This document shows, piece by piece, positions 45,675-57,786 of a DNA stretch of 64,000 nucleotides; position 1 is the stretch's first letter; each line of letters begins with the position of its first letter. The notes under the pieces were generated by a model. That model was not told where the DNA came from and searched no databases. It saw nothing but the letters and a program-made list of their open reading frames with translations. The stretch is taken from positions 73,108-137,107 of the forward strand of contig WIDE01000040.1 of the NCBI GenBank assembly GCA_015039315.1. Reading direction: 5' to 3'. The translations under genes were made by a program, and so were the position numbers. The stretch comes from Clavulina sp. PMI_390. Its lineage: Eukaryota > Basidiomycota > Agaricomycetes > Cantharellales > Hydnaceae.

Positions 45675-48665
45675 TCACGAAGGCGGACCAGGTTCTCTAC
45701 CTGCATCAGTGCTTGGGCCCATACCCGCTGCACTGCCGCTGTGCTTCCTCTGCACTGCAGGTGCGTAATAAGGATTCGGCACACTTGCCAACCCCGCTGA
45801 AGGGCCTGGTTGTGCATGCTGCTGCTGAGCGAGCATCTGAGCTTTCGCTTGTGCTTGTGCCTGGAACTGGGCAGCGTGCATCTGAGGCGATGGCGGCGGG
45901 TAGTACTGTCCATACATGTAATAGGCACCACTAGGACCAGCATTGGGAGATTGCGGATAGGGATTGGAGAGCGGTGATGTGGAAGAGGAGGGTTGCACAC
46001 CCCCTGTGCCGCCAAGACCTGGACCGGATGTAGGGAATGTCGGAGAGCGGATGGGTCCCCCGAGAGAATTCAAGCTCAATGGGGAAGCGGAGGGCATCCC
46101 TAATGTTGGAGTTCGCCCAGAAATGGGGCTCGGAATCGCGGATAAGGAAGGACCTGGACCTCCAGCTGTTGATAATGGGGGAAGGTAATAAGGATTGTTC
46201 CCCGCGGACAGTGGTTGAGCGGGGCTGTATCCTGGATAGGGAGCAGGTTTTGCATATGGTCCAGGATAGGGCGGGATCCCTGCGGGGGAGGGCCGATAGG
46301 ATGGTGTCGAAGGGTATGAGGATGTTGGAGAAGGCATTGTCATGTTGAGGTATTCTTGAGGAGAATTTGGATCTCCTCCAATGGAACCTGTTCGGGGAGG
46401 TCGAGATGCGGTTGGGGAAGATGAAGATGAGGAGTCGGGATCTCCACTAGCAGAGATCGGATCGGTCCCGGGAGGAGCGGGGGCGGGGAAAGCACTTGCT
46501 GGTGGTTGCTGCGGCGGGTTCGACAGAGGCGAAGAAACATACGGAGTATACGGTACACTGCCGGGTGTATGAGCATGTGGGTACCCCATCGTGTGACCAG
46601 CGCCGTACGCGAGAGGGTGAGACGACGCACGAGACGTGGCGTACGCCGGGTTGTCGGAGTCTGGTGTTCTGGTTCGTGGAGCTGGTGAGGATGACAACCG
46701 AGCTTTCTTCGCTGGCGGGGCGGATGTTGAGGCAGAAGTATTGCTGGAAGGAAGAGAGAGCGGGGATGGGATGGCTGGAGTGTATGAAGGAGTTACGGAT
46801 CCACTCGTCGAAGGGATTGGGGGAGTAGGTAACGGTGTTGGGTCAGTGGGAGATGGAGGGGCCAACGACGTGCTCGAAGCCGTCTTAGGAAGAGTAGGCA
46901 TTGAGGTGTCTGATATCGTCACCTCCGGCACCGGCGTAGCTGCTGGGGCAGGGGTAGCCGATGTAGATCGTGCGCCAGGAGCCGGCGATGCACTCGAACG
47001 TTTCCCTTTCGCAGCAGCTTTCCCTGGCGTAGTAGAAGTCTTCTGCTTTTGCTTCTCATCTGTCGCCTCCGCTTTAGCGCCTTTCTTCTTTGCCTCTTTC
47101 GCCTCTGCCAGTTTGACATTCAGAGCATTGGCGATAGTCGCCGAACGAAGCTCATTCTCCTCCTCGCTGTCGATCTTTCGCAGCTCGGCAAGATATTCAG
47201 GGTACCGCTCACACAAAGGCCTCCATTTAGGGATCGATTCATCACTGGCAGCGGGATCTTCCTCAGACATTTGCTCCTGGGCGGGGGTGGGGTTCGGCGA
47301 ATAGGATGGTGGAGGAGCGTACTTGAAATCTGGGCCAGCATTGATCTTGACTTTTGCGTTTCCGAAGAGGGAGATGAATGGATAATACCCAAGGGTGCCA
47401 TCATCAAAATGGTTCTCACGCTCCTTCAGAGCATTCTGCTTGACGGCTGCGCCCTTGGCTTTCACCTTGGGCTGTTGGAGTTGGAGGTAAGAGAATAAGT
47501 CTTGAAAAGCTAGCCCTTGATCCTCGCCATTGACAAAAAATGAAATGGCGGAGTTGTCGAGAGTAGGTAGCGGGCGTAGAGGCTCCTTCTTCACCACCGA
47601 CCTCTGATCAGGAGAAGGGGCACCACCAACGCGTTTGCGAGACGGGGCTGAGGCGGGCGTATTTTTGACTTGTGCACCAGCAGCACGACTCCCTCGCCTA
47701 CCAACAGGGCCTGCATTTTCTGGTGTGGCATTTGATTGTTCTGCAAGGGTTTTGTAGAACTCGTCGGGATTGTCCACGAGAGTGTCCATTTCTTTCGAAT
47801 GCGAGTATTCGGAGGACTCGAAGAAGGAAGAGCCACGATATTGGATTGCAGCGCGTTTTGGAACAATCCGGGCTGGGTCGTCTTTGTCATTTGGATTCGC
47901 TTCTCTCCTAGGAGGAAGTGAGATGTAGAGCCCAATAGTATCACCAGTGCCATACGATTTTCCATATGGCTTTGGTCGAGAGAGCGTCACTTTCTCCCCA
48001 CTTCTATCTCGATATCCGTAGGAATAACCATCAAGACCAGCTGGACCGTTGAGAGAGGACTCGCGCCGGGCCCAACCTAGACGGACATGCGCGCCACCAG
48101 ACATGGGAGAGTCTGTTGATGAGGTTCCATTGCCATCGCCCTTGATGATGTCGATCTCGAAGTACCATTGGCCCTCCCGTACCGGAACGTTCAGTCTAGC
48201 GCTTCGGAAGCCTTTGTCACCAGCGAGGCCGAGTCCATCCTCGGTAACTCTGATGAATGGACTTCGGTCCTCCCAGCTCACTCGGACACAGTTGGCAGGA
48301 GTAGATTCCCCGGTCTGATAGTACGGGAAGTCGTCGACAGCAGGATCATAGGTGGGAGAGAGGACTGCTGGGAGGTAACGATAATTGCGGGACTGAGGGA
48401 CATCGTTGGTTGTAAAGTAGCCTGGCTCATGGGATGCAACAAATGCAGGGGGTTTAAGGACAGAGGTGGAAGATTGGAGGGGGGCAACGCTTCCCGGAGT
48501 CCGAGCTTCGCTTGGGGCACCATCCTCTGGCCGAGGAGTGGTTTCACCAGATCGAGTAGACGCGTCGTTTGGCGCACGCTTGCGCTTCTGAGGTACCGAA
48601 GAAGTCGGTGGGGTCCGATTTGGAGCAACGTGTTCATCAGAGGCGAGCAGATTTCGCATATCCAT
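45675..48665 (-). CDS. SPRY-domain subunit of COMPASS (Ash2/Bre2-like)
   Basis: Likely subunit of the Set1/COMPASS histone H3K4 methyltransferase complex, nuclear. Essentially a single 996-codon frame starting at 48665 (MDMRNLLASDEH) just after a possible 5'UTR splice acceptor; stop TGA at 45675. The region around residues 95-160 (PGYFTTNDVPQSRNYRYLPA, VSWEDRSPFIRVTEDGL) and the SPRY core are family-specific: EGQWYFEIDII, HVRLGWARRE, DGYSYGYRDRSGEKV, YGTGDTIGLYISLPP, then a basic linker, then AISFFVNGEDQGLAFQDL and LGYYPFISLFGNAKVKINAG. It has no PHD or winged-helix part, unlike animal ASH2L but like yeast Bre2. The last 450 residues are Ser/Pro/Ala/Tyr-rich and probably disordered, ending GREPGPPS. 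Divergent from the RhoGEF gene, 250 bases between starts. Confidence 0.86.
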   Translation of the reverse strand: MDMRNLLASDEHVAPNRTPPTSSVPQKRKRAPNDASTRSGETTPRPEDGAPSEARTPGSVAPLQSSTSVLKPPAFVASHEPGYFTTNDVPQSRNYRYLPAVLSPTYDPAVDDFPYYQTGESTPANCVRVSWEDRSPFIRVTEDGLGLAGDKGFRSARLNVPVREGQWYFEIDIIKGDGNGTSSTDSPMSGGAHVRLGWARRESSLNGPAGLDGYSYGYRDRSGEKVTLSRPKPYGKSYGTGDTIGLYISLPPRREANPNDKDDPARIVPKRAAIQYRGSSFFESSEYSHSKEMDTLVDNPDEFYKTLAEQSNATPENAGPVGRRGSRAAGAQVKNTPASAPSRKRVGGAPSPDQRSVVKKEPLRPLPTLDNSAISFFVNGEDQGLAFQDLFSYLQLQQPKVKAKGAAVKQNALKERENHFDDGTLGYYPFISLFGNAKVKINAGPDFKYAPPPSYSPNPTPAQEQMSEEDPAASDESIPKWRPLCERYPEYLAELRKIDSEEENELRSATIANALNVKLAEAKEAKKKGAKAEATDEKQKQKTSTTPGKAAAKGKRSSASPAPGARSTSATPAPAATPVPEVTISDTSMPTLPKTASSTSLAPPSPTDPTPLPTPPIPSTSGSVTPSYTPAIPSPLSLPSSNTSASTSAPPAKKARLSSSPAPRTRTPDSDNPAYATSRASSHPLAYGAGHTMGYPHAHTPGSVPYTPYVSSPLSNPPQQPPASAFPAPAPPGTDPISASGDPDSSSSSSPTASRPPRTGSIGGDPNSPQEYLNMTMPSPTSSYPSTPSYRPSPAGIPPYPGPYAKPAPYPGYSPAQPLSAGNNPYYLPPLSTAGGPGPSLSAIPSPISGRTPTLGMPSASPLSLNSLGGPIRSPTFPTSGPGLGGTGGVQPSSSTSPLSNPYPQSPNAGPSGAYYMYGQYYPPPSPQMHAAQFQAQAQAKAQMLAQQQHAQPGPSAGLASVPNPYYAPAVQRKHSGSAAGMGPSTDAGREPGPPS

Positions 48666-48916
48666 CTTTGACCTAGGCACAAATGTGTGTGAGCGTCAGA
48701 GAGTTCTCATTAGCTGGGATAGTAAATAAAGAGCTTTACCGCTTTTACGGTCCTCTTAGTATATTAGAATAGGATAGTCCAATAATGAGGCACACCACAA
48801 TTGAGCAAATCGAGTGGCTGTCTGCCTGCTCACAGGGACATTTGGTTTGTTTGGCCCTTTTGTTTGTATGTGTTTGCGCGTCCCCGTGTTTGTTGACCCC
48901 TCCAACGCGCGACGCG

Positions 48917-51900
48917 ATGCTCTCGCCGCGCAAACAGGTTCCTCTTGCTAGTGGGACTCCCTCAGATCGGCCACGCGCTCGCAGCTACAACTCAACAGAC
49001 CCATCACAATCAACAAAACGCGCCTTTTTCTGTTCTGTCGTCTTTGAAGTGGCCGACAAGGACGAACCATTACACCCTGGTGCGTCGAATCTCTAGAGCT
49101 ATGCACGACACCCGTCTCATCTATCGAAACTCTCCCATGGGGTATTTAGACGTGCAAAAAATCATCAAATCTCTTGGAACTCAGTTATCAGCTGATGGCA
49201 AACCAGTGGACTATGACAACGATAACCCATTCTCCACAACACCAAGTCCGACTGCCGAAAATGGACTAAAATCATTATCTACTGTAGGTGTACCCATTCT
49301 TCGTTCTGCAATATCCACACGTTATCTTATCTCGTCTCACGGTTGTCAAGTATGAGCTGGGCTCAGCACGGCCCCAATCCCTCGCCGACGTCATTCAAGA
49401 GCTCGTCAAGACCGAAAGGAATTACGTTCAGAAACTACGTGTTCTGAAAACATCCTATGCAGATCCTTTACGGTCTTTCGCTCGTAGCAAAGACACCGCT
49501 ATCATTCCTGCGTATGAAGCCAACACGTTATTCGGTAACATCGACACCCTCCTCCCCGCAAACGAAGCATTCTTATCTGACTTGGAGAGAATGCTTGCAC
49601 CAAATGGAAAGAGGACAGTCGGTGGGATAGGAGATGTGACGAAAAAACACGTGCGTCTCCGAGTCCCAATTCATAATTTATTGTGCTGGCTGTCGCTAAC
49701 GCCACAAGATATCCAGTTCCAGAAACTAAAAACATTCGACTGTTATCGCCAATACTACTCCAAACGTGAGGAAGCCCAGTCAATATTTCGGCGTGAACTG
49801 CAACGGCGGTCTGGCTTCTCTGCGTTCATCGATGTATGTTTGCGTATTGCTCCATTCATCCACCTATTTATTGATTTCTTCTCCCCAGCGGATACAATAC
49901 TCTGCCTCTGATGGATCCAATGGCATGGATCTCAGAGGCCTTCTCATGGAGCCTGTGCAGCGAATGCCGCGATACACGCTACTGTTCGAAAGTAAGTCCT
50001 GTTTACAGGTCTTCTAACAACCGCTCTGACCCTCGTCTTTTTCTTTCCTCCACCAGCTATGCTGAAATACATGGATCCGTCCGACCCACAACGAGCCAAA
50101 CTTATTGAAGCATATGAGGCAGGAAACAAGATCGCACTGGCCGAAACAGACGATCAAACTCGCCGAGCTGCCGTTATGATTGGCCTAGGGCGCTCAATGG
50201 AAGACTTCCCAGTATGTTGATCTAAGAAGGACTCACGACAAACTTATTTTGTGACAAATCCTTGATTTGCATAGCCGACATTGATCAGCAATAACAGGCG
50301 GTTCATTGACTGCATTGACGTAGAGGACACTATGAACACAGACCCATCATCCAGTTCAATGTCATTCTCTTCCTCCAGCTCACCCGCCGTTCCATGCACT
50401 CTTTTCCTCTTCGACGATCGGCTATTAATAGCAAAGAGACATTCCACTTCTACTCCAGGTCGAATCTTGGCGGGCCTCGATGACATGGAGCGGTTAGCGA
50501 AAGGAGGTGTTCTGACGACTGCTGGGATGTCGGCTAAGAAGAGCATGAGCTCGAAAGGAGTGGTCGACATCACAGATCTCGTTGCCACTGATCCTGGTGG
50601 AGCAAGTATGTTCATTTCTGTGGTGTCCTATTCTGATTTGGTCTCTAACTACTCCTGCTCTCCGACCTAGGTCTTCATCTCTTCCTTGAAAAGGAGCCCC
50701 CAGACCAGTCTGATCGCTGGTCAAACCGGCCGTTCCGCTCTCTGACTGTGGTACATCCTCCAGCCAGTGCCGCCCAAGCTCCAGGGCAAGTCGCTGAAGA
50801 TAAGAAACGATTCTTGGAGAATTTGTGGACTGCTCAAGCAATGTATCGTGCCAAGAATGGGCGTTCCATTGCTTTTGCAGGTAAAGAGGTTGATGTGGGA
50901 ACAAACAAGAAGACGACGGCGAGGACCTGGTTCAATGTCTACCAACGGACTGCGTATCTGGGCGAGCCTAAAAAAGTGCGTACCCCCCGGAGAAATTGAT
51001 TACGGTAACTAACAACTCGAGCTCAGACCAAAATTGTGCTTCACATCGATCCTGATGGCACAGCAGACCCTATTCCCTTTGGTGTGCAATCGGGCCCGTA
51101 TATCGTTGTGCGAGTACGACCGATGCGAGATGACATGTCGGTTTATGGGATCTCATCATGCGACAACTCGGACGAGGGAGAGGAAGATATCGTTCGCACT
51201 TCGTCCATCTCAACTCGGATAACGCAAACGAGTAAGCCTCCGTGATTGTAGAACTACGCGCACTTAATACTGACCTCAATCTGAAGTCCATCAGTGCGGT
51301 TTATTCCGTTTCTCCACAGGTAATGCCTCTCGGCCCACCACGCCTACGGCAAGTACGCGGGGCCGTGGTGCCATATTCAACCTGGATGCGATCAGTCGTG
51401 GCCTCTTCAACTCGAGGTCTGGACCGACTGGGTCCACCATGTCACATACCCGCGGCATCAGTGGTTCCGACTACTTTGGCAGCGGGAGTGGCGGAGGAAG
51501 CAGTGCTGGTGGGAGCAGCTCACGCAAGCGAACTCGCTCGAACAGTCGTGGCTCAACACTCATCTCACATTCCACTGGGACGACTGCGACGAGCACGACG
51601 AATGACAGCATGCGGTTCTTCTCGCACCGTTCTAATTCTACCGCCGCTACGTCAATCTTCGATGGAGGTGATTCTCTGGGCCAGAAGTTCCGTACTTCTT
51701 CCAGCCCGATGAAGTTCTTCACGAGGCACAAGTCTCCGGAGCGGTCTCCAAGTAGAGGTAGCGATAGCCCGTCGAAGGCATTCACTGCCGAGCTGGAATT
51801 CGCGGCGATGAGTTACGATGCCCTTTCGAAGGAGGCGGAGAGAGAGGCGGACGAGGACGCAGATGAAGTTGAGGCCATGGTTGGAGACGACTCGGCACTT

Positions 51901-53778
51901 GATCTAAGTCTGCGTTTGGAGCTGGCAAGACATAATAGTCTTACGCAAGAACGGGCGGGTACTGGGGAAAGACTGTTCGGACGGCACTTGGCACCAGAGG
52001 AATCAATTGTTGAAGGTGAGCTGCCGTAATTCGTGGTAGTCGGTCTGTACTAATCCAATTCGATGTTCTAGACGGCGAAGATAGCTCGACTATCCGACAT
52101 GCTCCCTCCACTATCGAACGGGTCCCATCCCCGTCCCCCTCTGCCATGCTCTATAGACCTCAGTCACCCGACATTCCAACTCGGCCAACGAGCGCGTTGA
52201 GCGTACGCCGGCCAATGGGCCCACGGGATCTGGCTCGTGCCTCAAGCATTAACGCAAGTGACATTGAAGTTGCCCTCGAGCGCACACTTTCCCAGATGGA
52301 CCATGGTTCATCTGCCTTGACTGGTGCTATACCCAGTACCAACGCTAGCGCCACCTTCCGCCCTCGAACTCCCTCCCCGCCCCCTACACTTCCCCCACTT
52401 CGTCTATCTCCCCGAAAACCTGTCCCGCTTCTCGAACCGGAATTTGTCGAACCCGAAGAAGATACTTCTGCGACATCTATTATGCCTATCACCCCTGAAC
52501 CCGTTGAACACCGACCACCCGTCGAGCCTCTGTCCATTAAGAAGCGGAGTACAGAGGGCCCTGGCTCACCTGTAAAGGAGCTTGGAAGGACCCTGAGTTC
52601 CGCAGATCGACCCGACGACGAGCTGTTCTCTTCAATGTTCGCAGGGGCATCAACGTCAACCCCTTTCCGTGCAGCGTCAACATCATCAAAACCTCTGTTT
52701 GGTAGCAATCCTACTGCGAGAGTAGCTTCGCTAGCCGAAGAAACTTGGGAGGATGTTAGTATGGGCACTCATGAATCATTGGAACTATTGCTGACGTGGA
52801 CCAACCTCGGATGCTATCTCTAGATTGAACGTTCTCAACGCCAAATCAAGCGCATTCGCCTCGAGGTTGATGATTTAGATGCAGGGAACCGCAATGTTTC
52901 TAGGCCAGCATCGCCGACGAAGCGGCCCTTGTCGATTGCACGAGCACCCGTTGTAGGTCCAGCTTATTTAAGCTATCTTCTCTCTCGATTGACGAAACGT
53001 GTTTATGTAGAACGCCGCCGCCGAAGCCCGCATGGAAGAGATGCGCCTCCTAATTGAGAAGGGGCGAGGAACCACCCCCCTTCGAGGTGCCAGTCCATCG
53101 CCATTCAACGGTCCTTCTAATGGATCCGGGCCCTCGGATGTCCATCACCTCAAAAACCTTGTTAATGATGCCGAAACCGACCTTCAGAAAGCTGCACATG
53201 CCCATCAGGCTTTGCGGGATGCAATCAAGTTTGTGGAGGCCGACTCGAAGGATGTGAGTTATTTAGGCACAATCACTTCTCATTATCATACTCTTGCCTA
53301 ATGCTAACATGTGCTACTTCTGACCTACAGAAGGAGGCTGAGCTCATTCGCACCCGAAACGAGCTGGAGCACTGCAAGCGGCAGCTCGATCTGGTGAAAC
53401 AATTGCTCGCCGATGCAACATCCGAGAACGAGATCATGTATGACGTGAGTACCTATCCTAGATCCTTGAACCTTCCTCTCGCTGATTTTGTGAGCAGGCT
53501 TTCAATGAGGAACTCGATGGGATGTTCCGCGATGCTGAGCTTCCCCAAGATGAGGCATGGGACGCAATGGTCACGGATCTTAGGACGACCAAGGACGAGC
53601 GAAATACTCTTACCAAAGAGAACAAGTCGTTAAAACGAAGCCTTGAGCTAGCCCAACTTCAAAATGAACAGTGCGTACACTAGTCGATTACTTTCCTCTG
53701 AGCACCTCCGAGATGGATTACTGACTGCGTTGTCATAGATGGGGCGCACTATTACGCGCACATGGCTTGATCCCTTAA
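48917..53778 (+). CDS. RhoGEF (DH-PH type) with long disordered middle and C-terminal coiled coil
   Basis: Guanine nucleotide exchange factor for Rho-family GTPases. The start at 48917 (MLSPRKQVPLASGTPSDRPR) is tentative: the N-terminal frame must shift near 49020-49090 to reach RLIYRNSPMGYLDVQKIIKS, so a small intron or different start is needed. The DH domain runs LADVIQELVKTERNYVQKLR, LFGNIDTLLPANEAFLSDLE, then DLRGLLMEPVQRMPRYTLLF (the CR3 signature). PH-like strands follow: PCTLFLFDDRLLIAKR, SLHLFLEKE, RTWFNVYQRTAYLGE. About 51300-52760 is Ser/Gly/Arg-rich, then come coiled-coil exons (KEAELIRTRNELEHCKRQLD, DERNTLTKENKSLKRSLELA). The last exon adds WGALLRAHGLIP before the TAA at 53778. 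About fifteen introns. Likely cytoplasmic, in polarity or septation. Confidence 0.82.
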
Positions 53779-54254
53779 TGAGCTCGTGCAGGTTCCACGA
53801 CTCACTTCCGCTCACTATCTTTAACCTTTTCTGGTTCATCTAGTAATCTATCTGGTCCCGTTCTTTGCTCGCATTTCAATGTACCATCAATCAAGGGTCC
53901 GATTTCTTCTGTAATGGCATTTTCGTCCGTCGATTCTCTTAGCGTCGGCTCAGTGGTTTTACAGTAATTTGGTTGCAAAACTTCTCTTGGCCCAACATTA
54001 CTCTTTAGCCTCTCTACAATCATACGCATCGAGGAGATTCCCTTCCCAAGTGGGTGCTCTTTTTGCACAGCATCGATGCCTGCCCATCATCCAAATTCTA
54101 CCGAGTTTCTCGGGACTCTCGGCGCTGACCGTGCAAACCCTCCGCCCCTGCTCGTCACCATTATATGAGCGGATATGGACCATGATCAAGGCTTGAATAT
54201 TTCTGTGGGGGAGTTGACGAGTCTAGCGCCGGACTTTTCTCCTTAAGATTTAAG

Positions 54255-56030
54255 ATGACAGCCATAGCGTCTGTCCGAGTCCCCTCTATTAGCGTCAATC
54301 ATTCTAGCACAGACTCAGCGCTACACCGCTATCAATACCAGCAATATAAGTATGAGGTGAGGCGTTCTCCACATGCGCCTGTGGCCTAAACCCTTCCCCT
54401 TGAGTTTGATGAGGTTTGAACACAAGCGCTTGTTGACCAGTAGACTGGGTCGTAAGTAGCTTTGCATCAATGATCAGGCTCGTTGATAGACCGAATTTTC
54501 TGCAGGTATCAGTAATGCCCTTAAAGAGATCAACATCAGACTTCCTCTCACCGATGATGAGTATTCGCCCGAAGAAGTAAGCAATCAATCAGAACATCTT
54601 TCCAAGCTCATTCCAATAGCTATCCTGCCTTAGGAAAGTGCGAGAAACGAGCGTCAAATGGCTTCAAGTACATTCTTTGACTGGGATATGATCCCTGTTA
54701 TTACCCCCTATTATCGAGAAAAGTTCGGCATTGATCCACATGGCAATGTGTCTCGATTGGGGTGTGAAGAAATTGTCCTCCTTCTTGATCGAGTGTACGA
54801 TGTATGTTTGGCGTTATCCGTTCAATATAGGGTATCTGAACTTCGTTACTTGACCTTTAGCACCTCCAAGTGCAACCCAGTGGCTCCAAAGAGTATTCAG
54901 AAACATTTAGGCTCATGCAAGACTTGTGTTCATCACTCTGTACCCTGCCCACTGCTCTCACATTAGAAGATGTTAAATTCGATCGGAGAATGGCCATGGG
55001 AAGAGGGACTAATAGTACATTATATCGTTGTAGAGCGGAGGGACGTTTTGCGGTCGCGCGAGAAGTATTCATGACTAGTGAAGAAAGTAGGGGTTCACTA
55101 GGACGCCGAATCACACAAGTCCGTATTCTCATGCTTCTGCGATGTTGAACTCATCATTTGGCGTAGCTTATAAATCGTGAAGCTATCGTGCACTCACAGC
55201 TGCAGCATCCCAACATCATCCCCTTTTTAGGGGTGTATCCAGAGCAGACGGAAGCGCCTCCACTCATCATCATGCCATACATGGAATCGGGATCACTAAT
55301 GAGTTGGATAGCGGAGCGACGCATCGGACTACGAGAACTCAAGGCTATTGTGAATATTTCCACCGTTCCCTTGATTTGTACACTGAACAGGGAGCTCATC
55401 TCTGCACAACACTTACCAGGCTTTTGGTATTGGCCGAGGGGTGGCATACCTCCATTCGCGAGAGCCACAGCTAATACACTGGAACCTTCACCCTGTGAGT
55501 GCTTGGGGATTTTTTTTTCCTTGTTGGCTCGTTAAAAAACGTCCCCGCCCCTCAAACACACGCGCGCGTATTAATACGCGAATTCCTGGAATTGATAGGC
55601 CAATGTTCTTCTGGACAATTCTGGAAATCCACTATTGTGTGACTTTGGATTCACTCCACTCCGCCGTGAAGTCAGTCAGATACGCATGATCGGGCAGGAA
55701 AGTGGCAAGATTCGATTCCTGGCTCCAGAGCTTTCCTCCTCTGTGCAGAACCGCTTTCGTAGGAGCCCAGAGAGCGACATATTCTCTTTTGCGATGATTT
55801 TGTTTAGCATGTGGAGCGGTGAAAAACCCTTTGCGATGATTCATAGGGAGTGGGAGGTAGCCGCAAGCTTGGCTAAAGGTCGTAGGCCGAACCGGCCAGT
55901 GGCGTCCGTTCTTCCTCCGAAAATAAGTCGAGCGCTTTGGAAATTGCTACTCAGCATGTGGGCGCAAGATCCAAATGAAAGGCCCTCGATCAGTGATGTC
56001 TTATCGAGCTTGGAACATACGTTTCAATGA
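54255..56030 (+). CDS. divergent TKL-like protein kinase, probable pseudokinase
   Basis: Start tentatively at 54255 (MTAIASVRVPSISVNHSSTD). Later exons give NALKEINIRLPLTDDEYSPE, then SARNERQMASSTFFDWDMIP and VSRLGCEEIVLLLDRVYD. The kinase domain opens LEDVKFDRRMAMGRGTNSTL (glycine loop). The strand that should hold the catalytic Lys reads FAVAREVF, with Arg. NREAIVHSQLQHPNIIPFLG and PPLIIMPYMESGSLMSWI follow. The catalytic loop is LIHWNLHP, Trp-Asn replacing the usual Gly-Asp or Arg-Asp, so the catalytic Asp is lost. ANVLLDNSGNPLLCDFGF keeps DFG; IRFLAPE and SDIFSFAMILFSMWSGEKPF follow; RPSISDVLSSLEHTFQ ends at 56030. The junction near 55350-55400 does not join in phase by eye, so decay is possible. 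AATAAA at 56133. Confidence 0.72.
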
Positions 56031-56139
56031 TTGTACTAGCTCATCTATTTGACCCTGCGCTGCGTGCGTGCGCTTGTGTGGCAACTATACTTGATGTGAC
56101 TGATGTAGATAGCTGGGACCGAGTATATCAGAAATAAAC

Positions 56140-56924
56140 CGCCATAAAATGCTCCTACGTGCTTGATTTGACGACCGATGGTGACCTTTCGCTAAGAAAT
56201 GGTCATCAATTTCTCGACCAAGAGTAGTATGGATTGAGGGCAGGGCATAGTTTAGGTTCTTCCCATATTCCCCCACCCGCACACTACTCAAAGCGAACTA
56301 GACCAGACGGCTCAGAAAATATATAGTTAGACCCGATAGCGGTTAGCCTACATATCATGTAATAAAATCTGTAGTATAGCTCCCGCCCTAGGCGCCAAAA
56401 GTTGGCAGCCCGACGTGGTAAAACCAATTCTCTCTCTCTCTCCCATATTCCCTCACACCGAATAAATCTTCTAATCCTCTCACCTAGCTGTTATAAATGG
56501 ACCCTTAAAATATTCTTCCATTCTGCGAAGTACTTCATAAAGACTCCGAATCCCCTCCATCGAGGATTGTGTCAATCATTGAACGTGGCTCGCTATACAA
56601 TCTACTGGAGGAGTAGCCGCTAGATTTGGAATAATTTCAACGCTTTGTGAGCTGTTCTCCGGCCCCTTTTGCACCAGTTATCCGACTGACTTCTGTCTAG
56701 CTACCAGTGTCCCTCAGGGATTCACTACTCTCACCATCGAGATTAGGAATACAATCACGTGTCTCGCGGTGGAGGGTTCTGGATATTCATGTGATTGTGT
56801 GCTTTAGCTTGAGAGCGTCTTATGTCTAGTCATAATTTGACAAAAATTCTGCTACTGCGCGTGATGTTTGTTATGAAAAGTCTCTAGAGCCACTAATCAT
56901 GGTGTTTACATTAAGGGGTTTCAC
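56140..56924. other. intergenic region
   Basis: No gene supported. A short CT dinucleotide run (about 56429-56442) is the only simple repeat I see. It leads into the candidate MITE. Confidence 0.4.
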
Positions 56925-57252
56925 GATAGGATAAAGCAGTTTGCCAAGCATTTATGAAGTTTTGTAAAGCAAGTCGCAAAGCACTCTGCCTTATGACCTG
57001 CTTTGGTCGTTGCTTAGAACTCTGGAGCTCTAAGCAGCAACTAAAGCATGACTGAAGCAAGCAGAAACGCTTGGGAAGTGTCAGAAAAAGTGATAATACG
57101 CCCCTCTATGCCCATACGATCATTAATACGCCCATTTCTGGCTGAAGAGGCTGGTGCTGGCTCGGAGGTGAGGGATTATTGGATCGGGTAGGGGGGACTT
57201 CACTGTGGAGCACGCGGTAAGGCAAGCTGCTGCTTTACTACCTGCTTTACTC
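56925..57252. mobile_element. candidate MITE-like element with imperfect terminal inverted repeats
   Basis: The left end reads GATAAAGCAGTTTGCCAAGC. The right end, read on the other strand, gives AGTAAAGCAGCAGCTTGCC, so TAAAGCAG and TTGCC are shared in inverted orientation. The interior has no open frame and a 30-base imperfect hairpin (57012-57045: TTGCTTAGA ... TCTAAGCAGCAA). No clear target-site duplication, so the ends are approximate. Confidence 0.35.
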
Positions 57253-57786
57253 TAGTATGAACCCCCTATCGCTTTGAGCCACAGACACCTGGAAGCCCCC
57301 AGCAGCAATTAGTTATTTGAGCAATGGGGTGCTTGAGCACATACACCGATGTTTCTCTTCAATCGCTGGCCAGATTGCTGAGAAATCTGGGATATATGAC
57401 AGTTTCTGAACCGTGCTTGAGACCAATCCCTAAGTTCTGGCGTCAATTTAGTGACTGGATGCATCAATTATGCCATCCTTTTGTATGGAGCTCATAGTCG
57501 CCAAACGCACATCGAGGTTTGATAAAGGTCTTCGAGGCATCCAATCAAATGCATATTAATAACTATGGGTTGCAGAGTATGTTGAGGAAGAATAATTGAT
57601 TTGCCAAGAGATATTGCAGCTGAAACATGTAGAGTCTATGATGGCGAGGTGGCATATCACAAGCTTTTTTGCGAGGAAGTAGCAGGATACCATGAAGATG
57701 CTTGAAGAGGATGGGATAGGATGAAGGAAGATTCACACGGAAGGATGGAAGAAACTGGAGCGTTAAAGTTACAAGAGTGACATGTA
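57253..57786. other. intergenic region, 3' flank of the second RhoGEF
   Basis: About 530 bases, AT-richer than the coding blocks; no gene or repeat that I recognise. Confidence 0.4.

Noticed and set aside
47049..47498. Plus-strand 149-codon frame inside the Ash2-like gene
   Set aside because: Shadow of a long single-exon gene in antisense.
55690..55720. tRNA-like GATTCGATTCC motif
   Set aside because: It lies inside the kinase coding exon (KIRFLAPE) and no cloverleaf forms around it.
57000..57050. Hairpin near 57012-57045 as an independent non-coding RNA
   Set aside because: It sits inside the candidate MITE, where internal hairpins are expected, and has no promoter signals.
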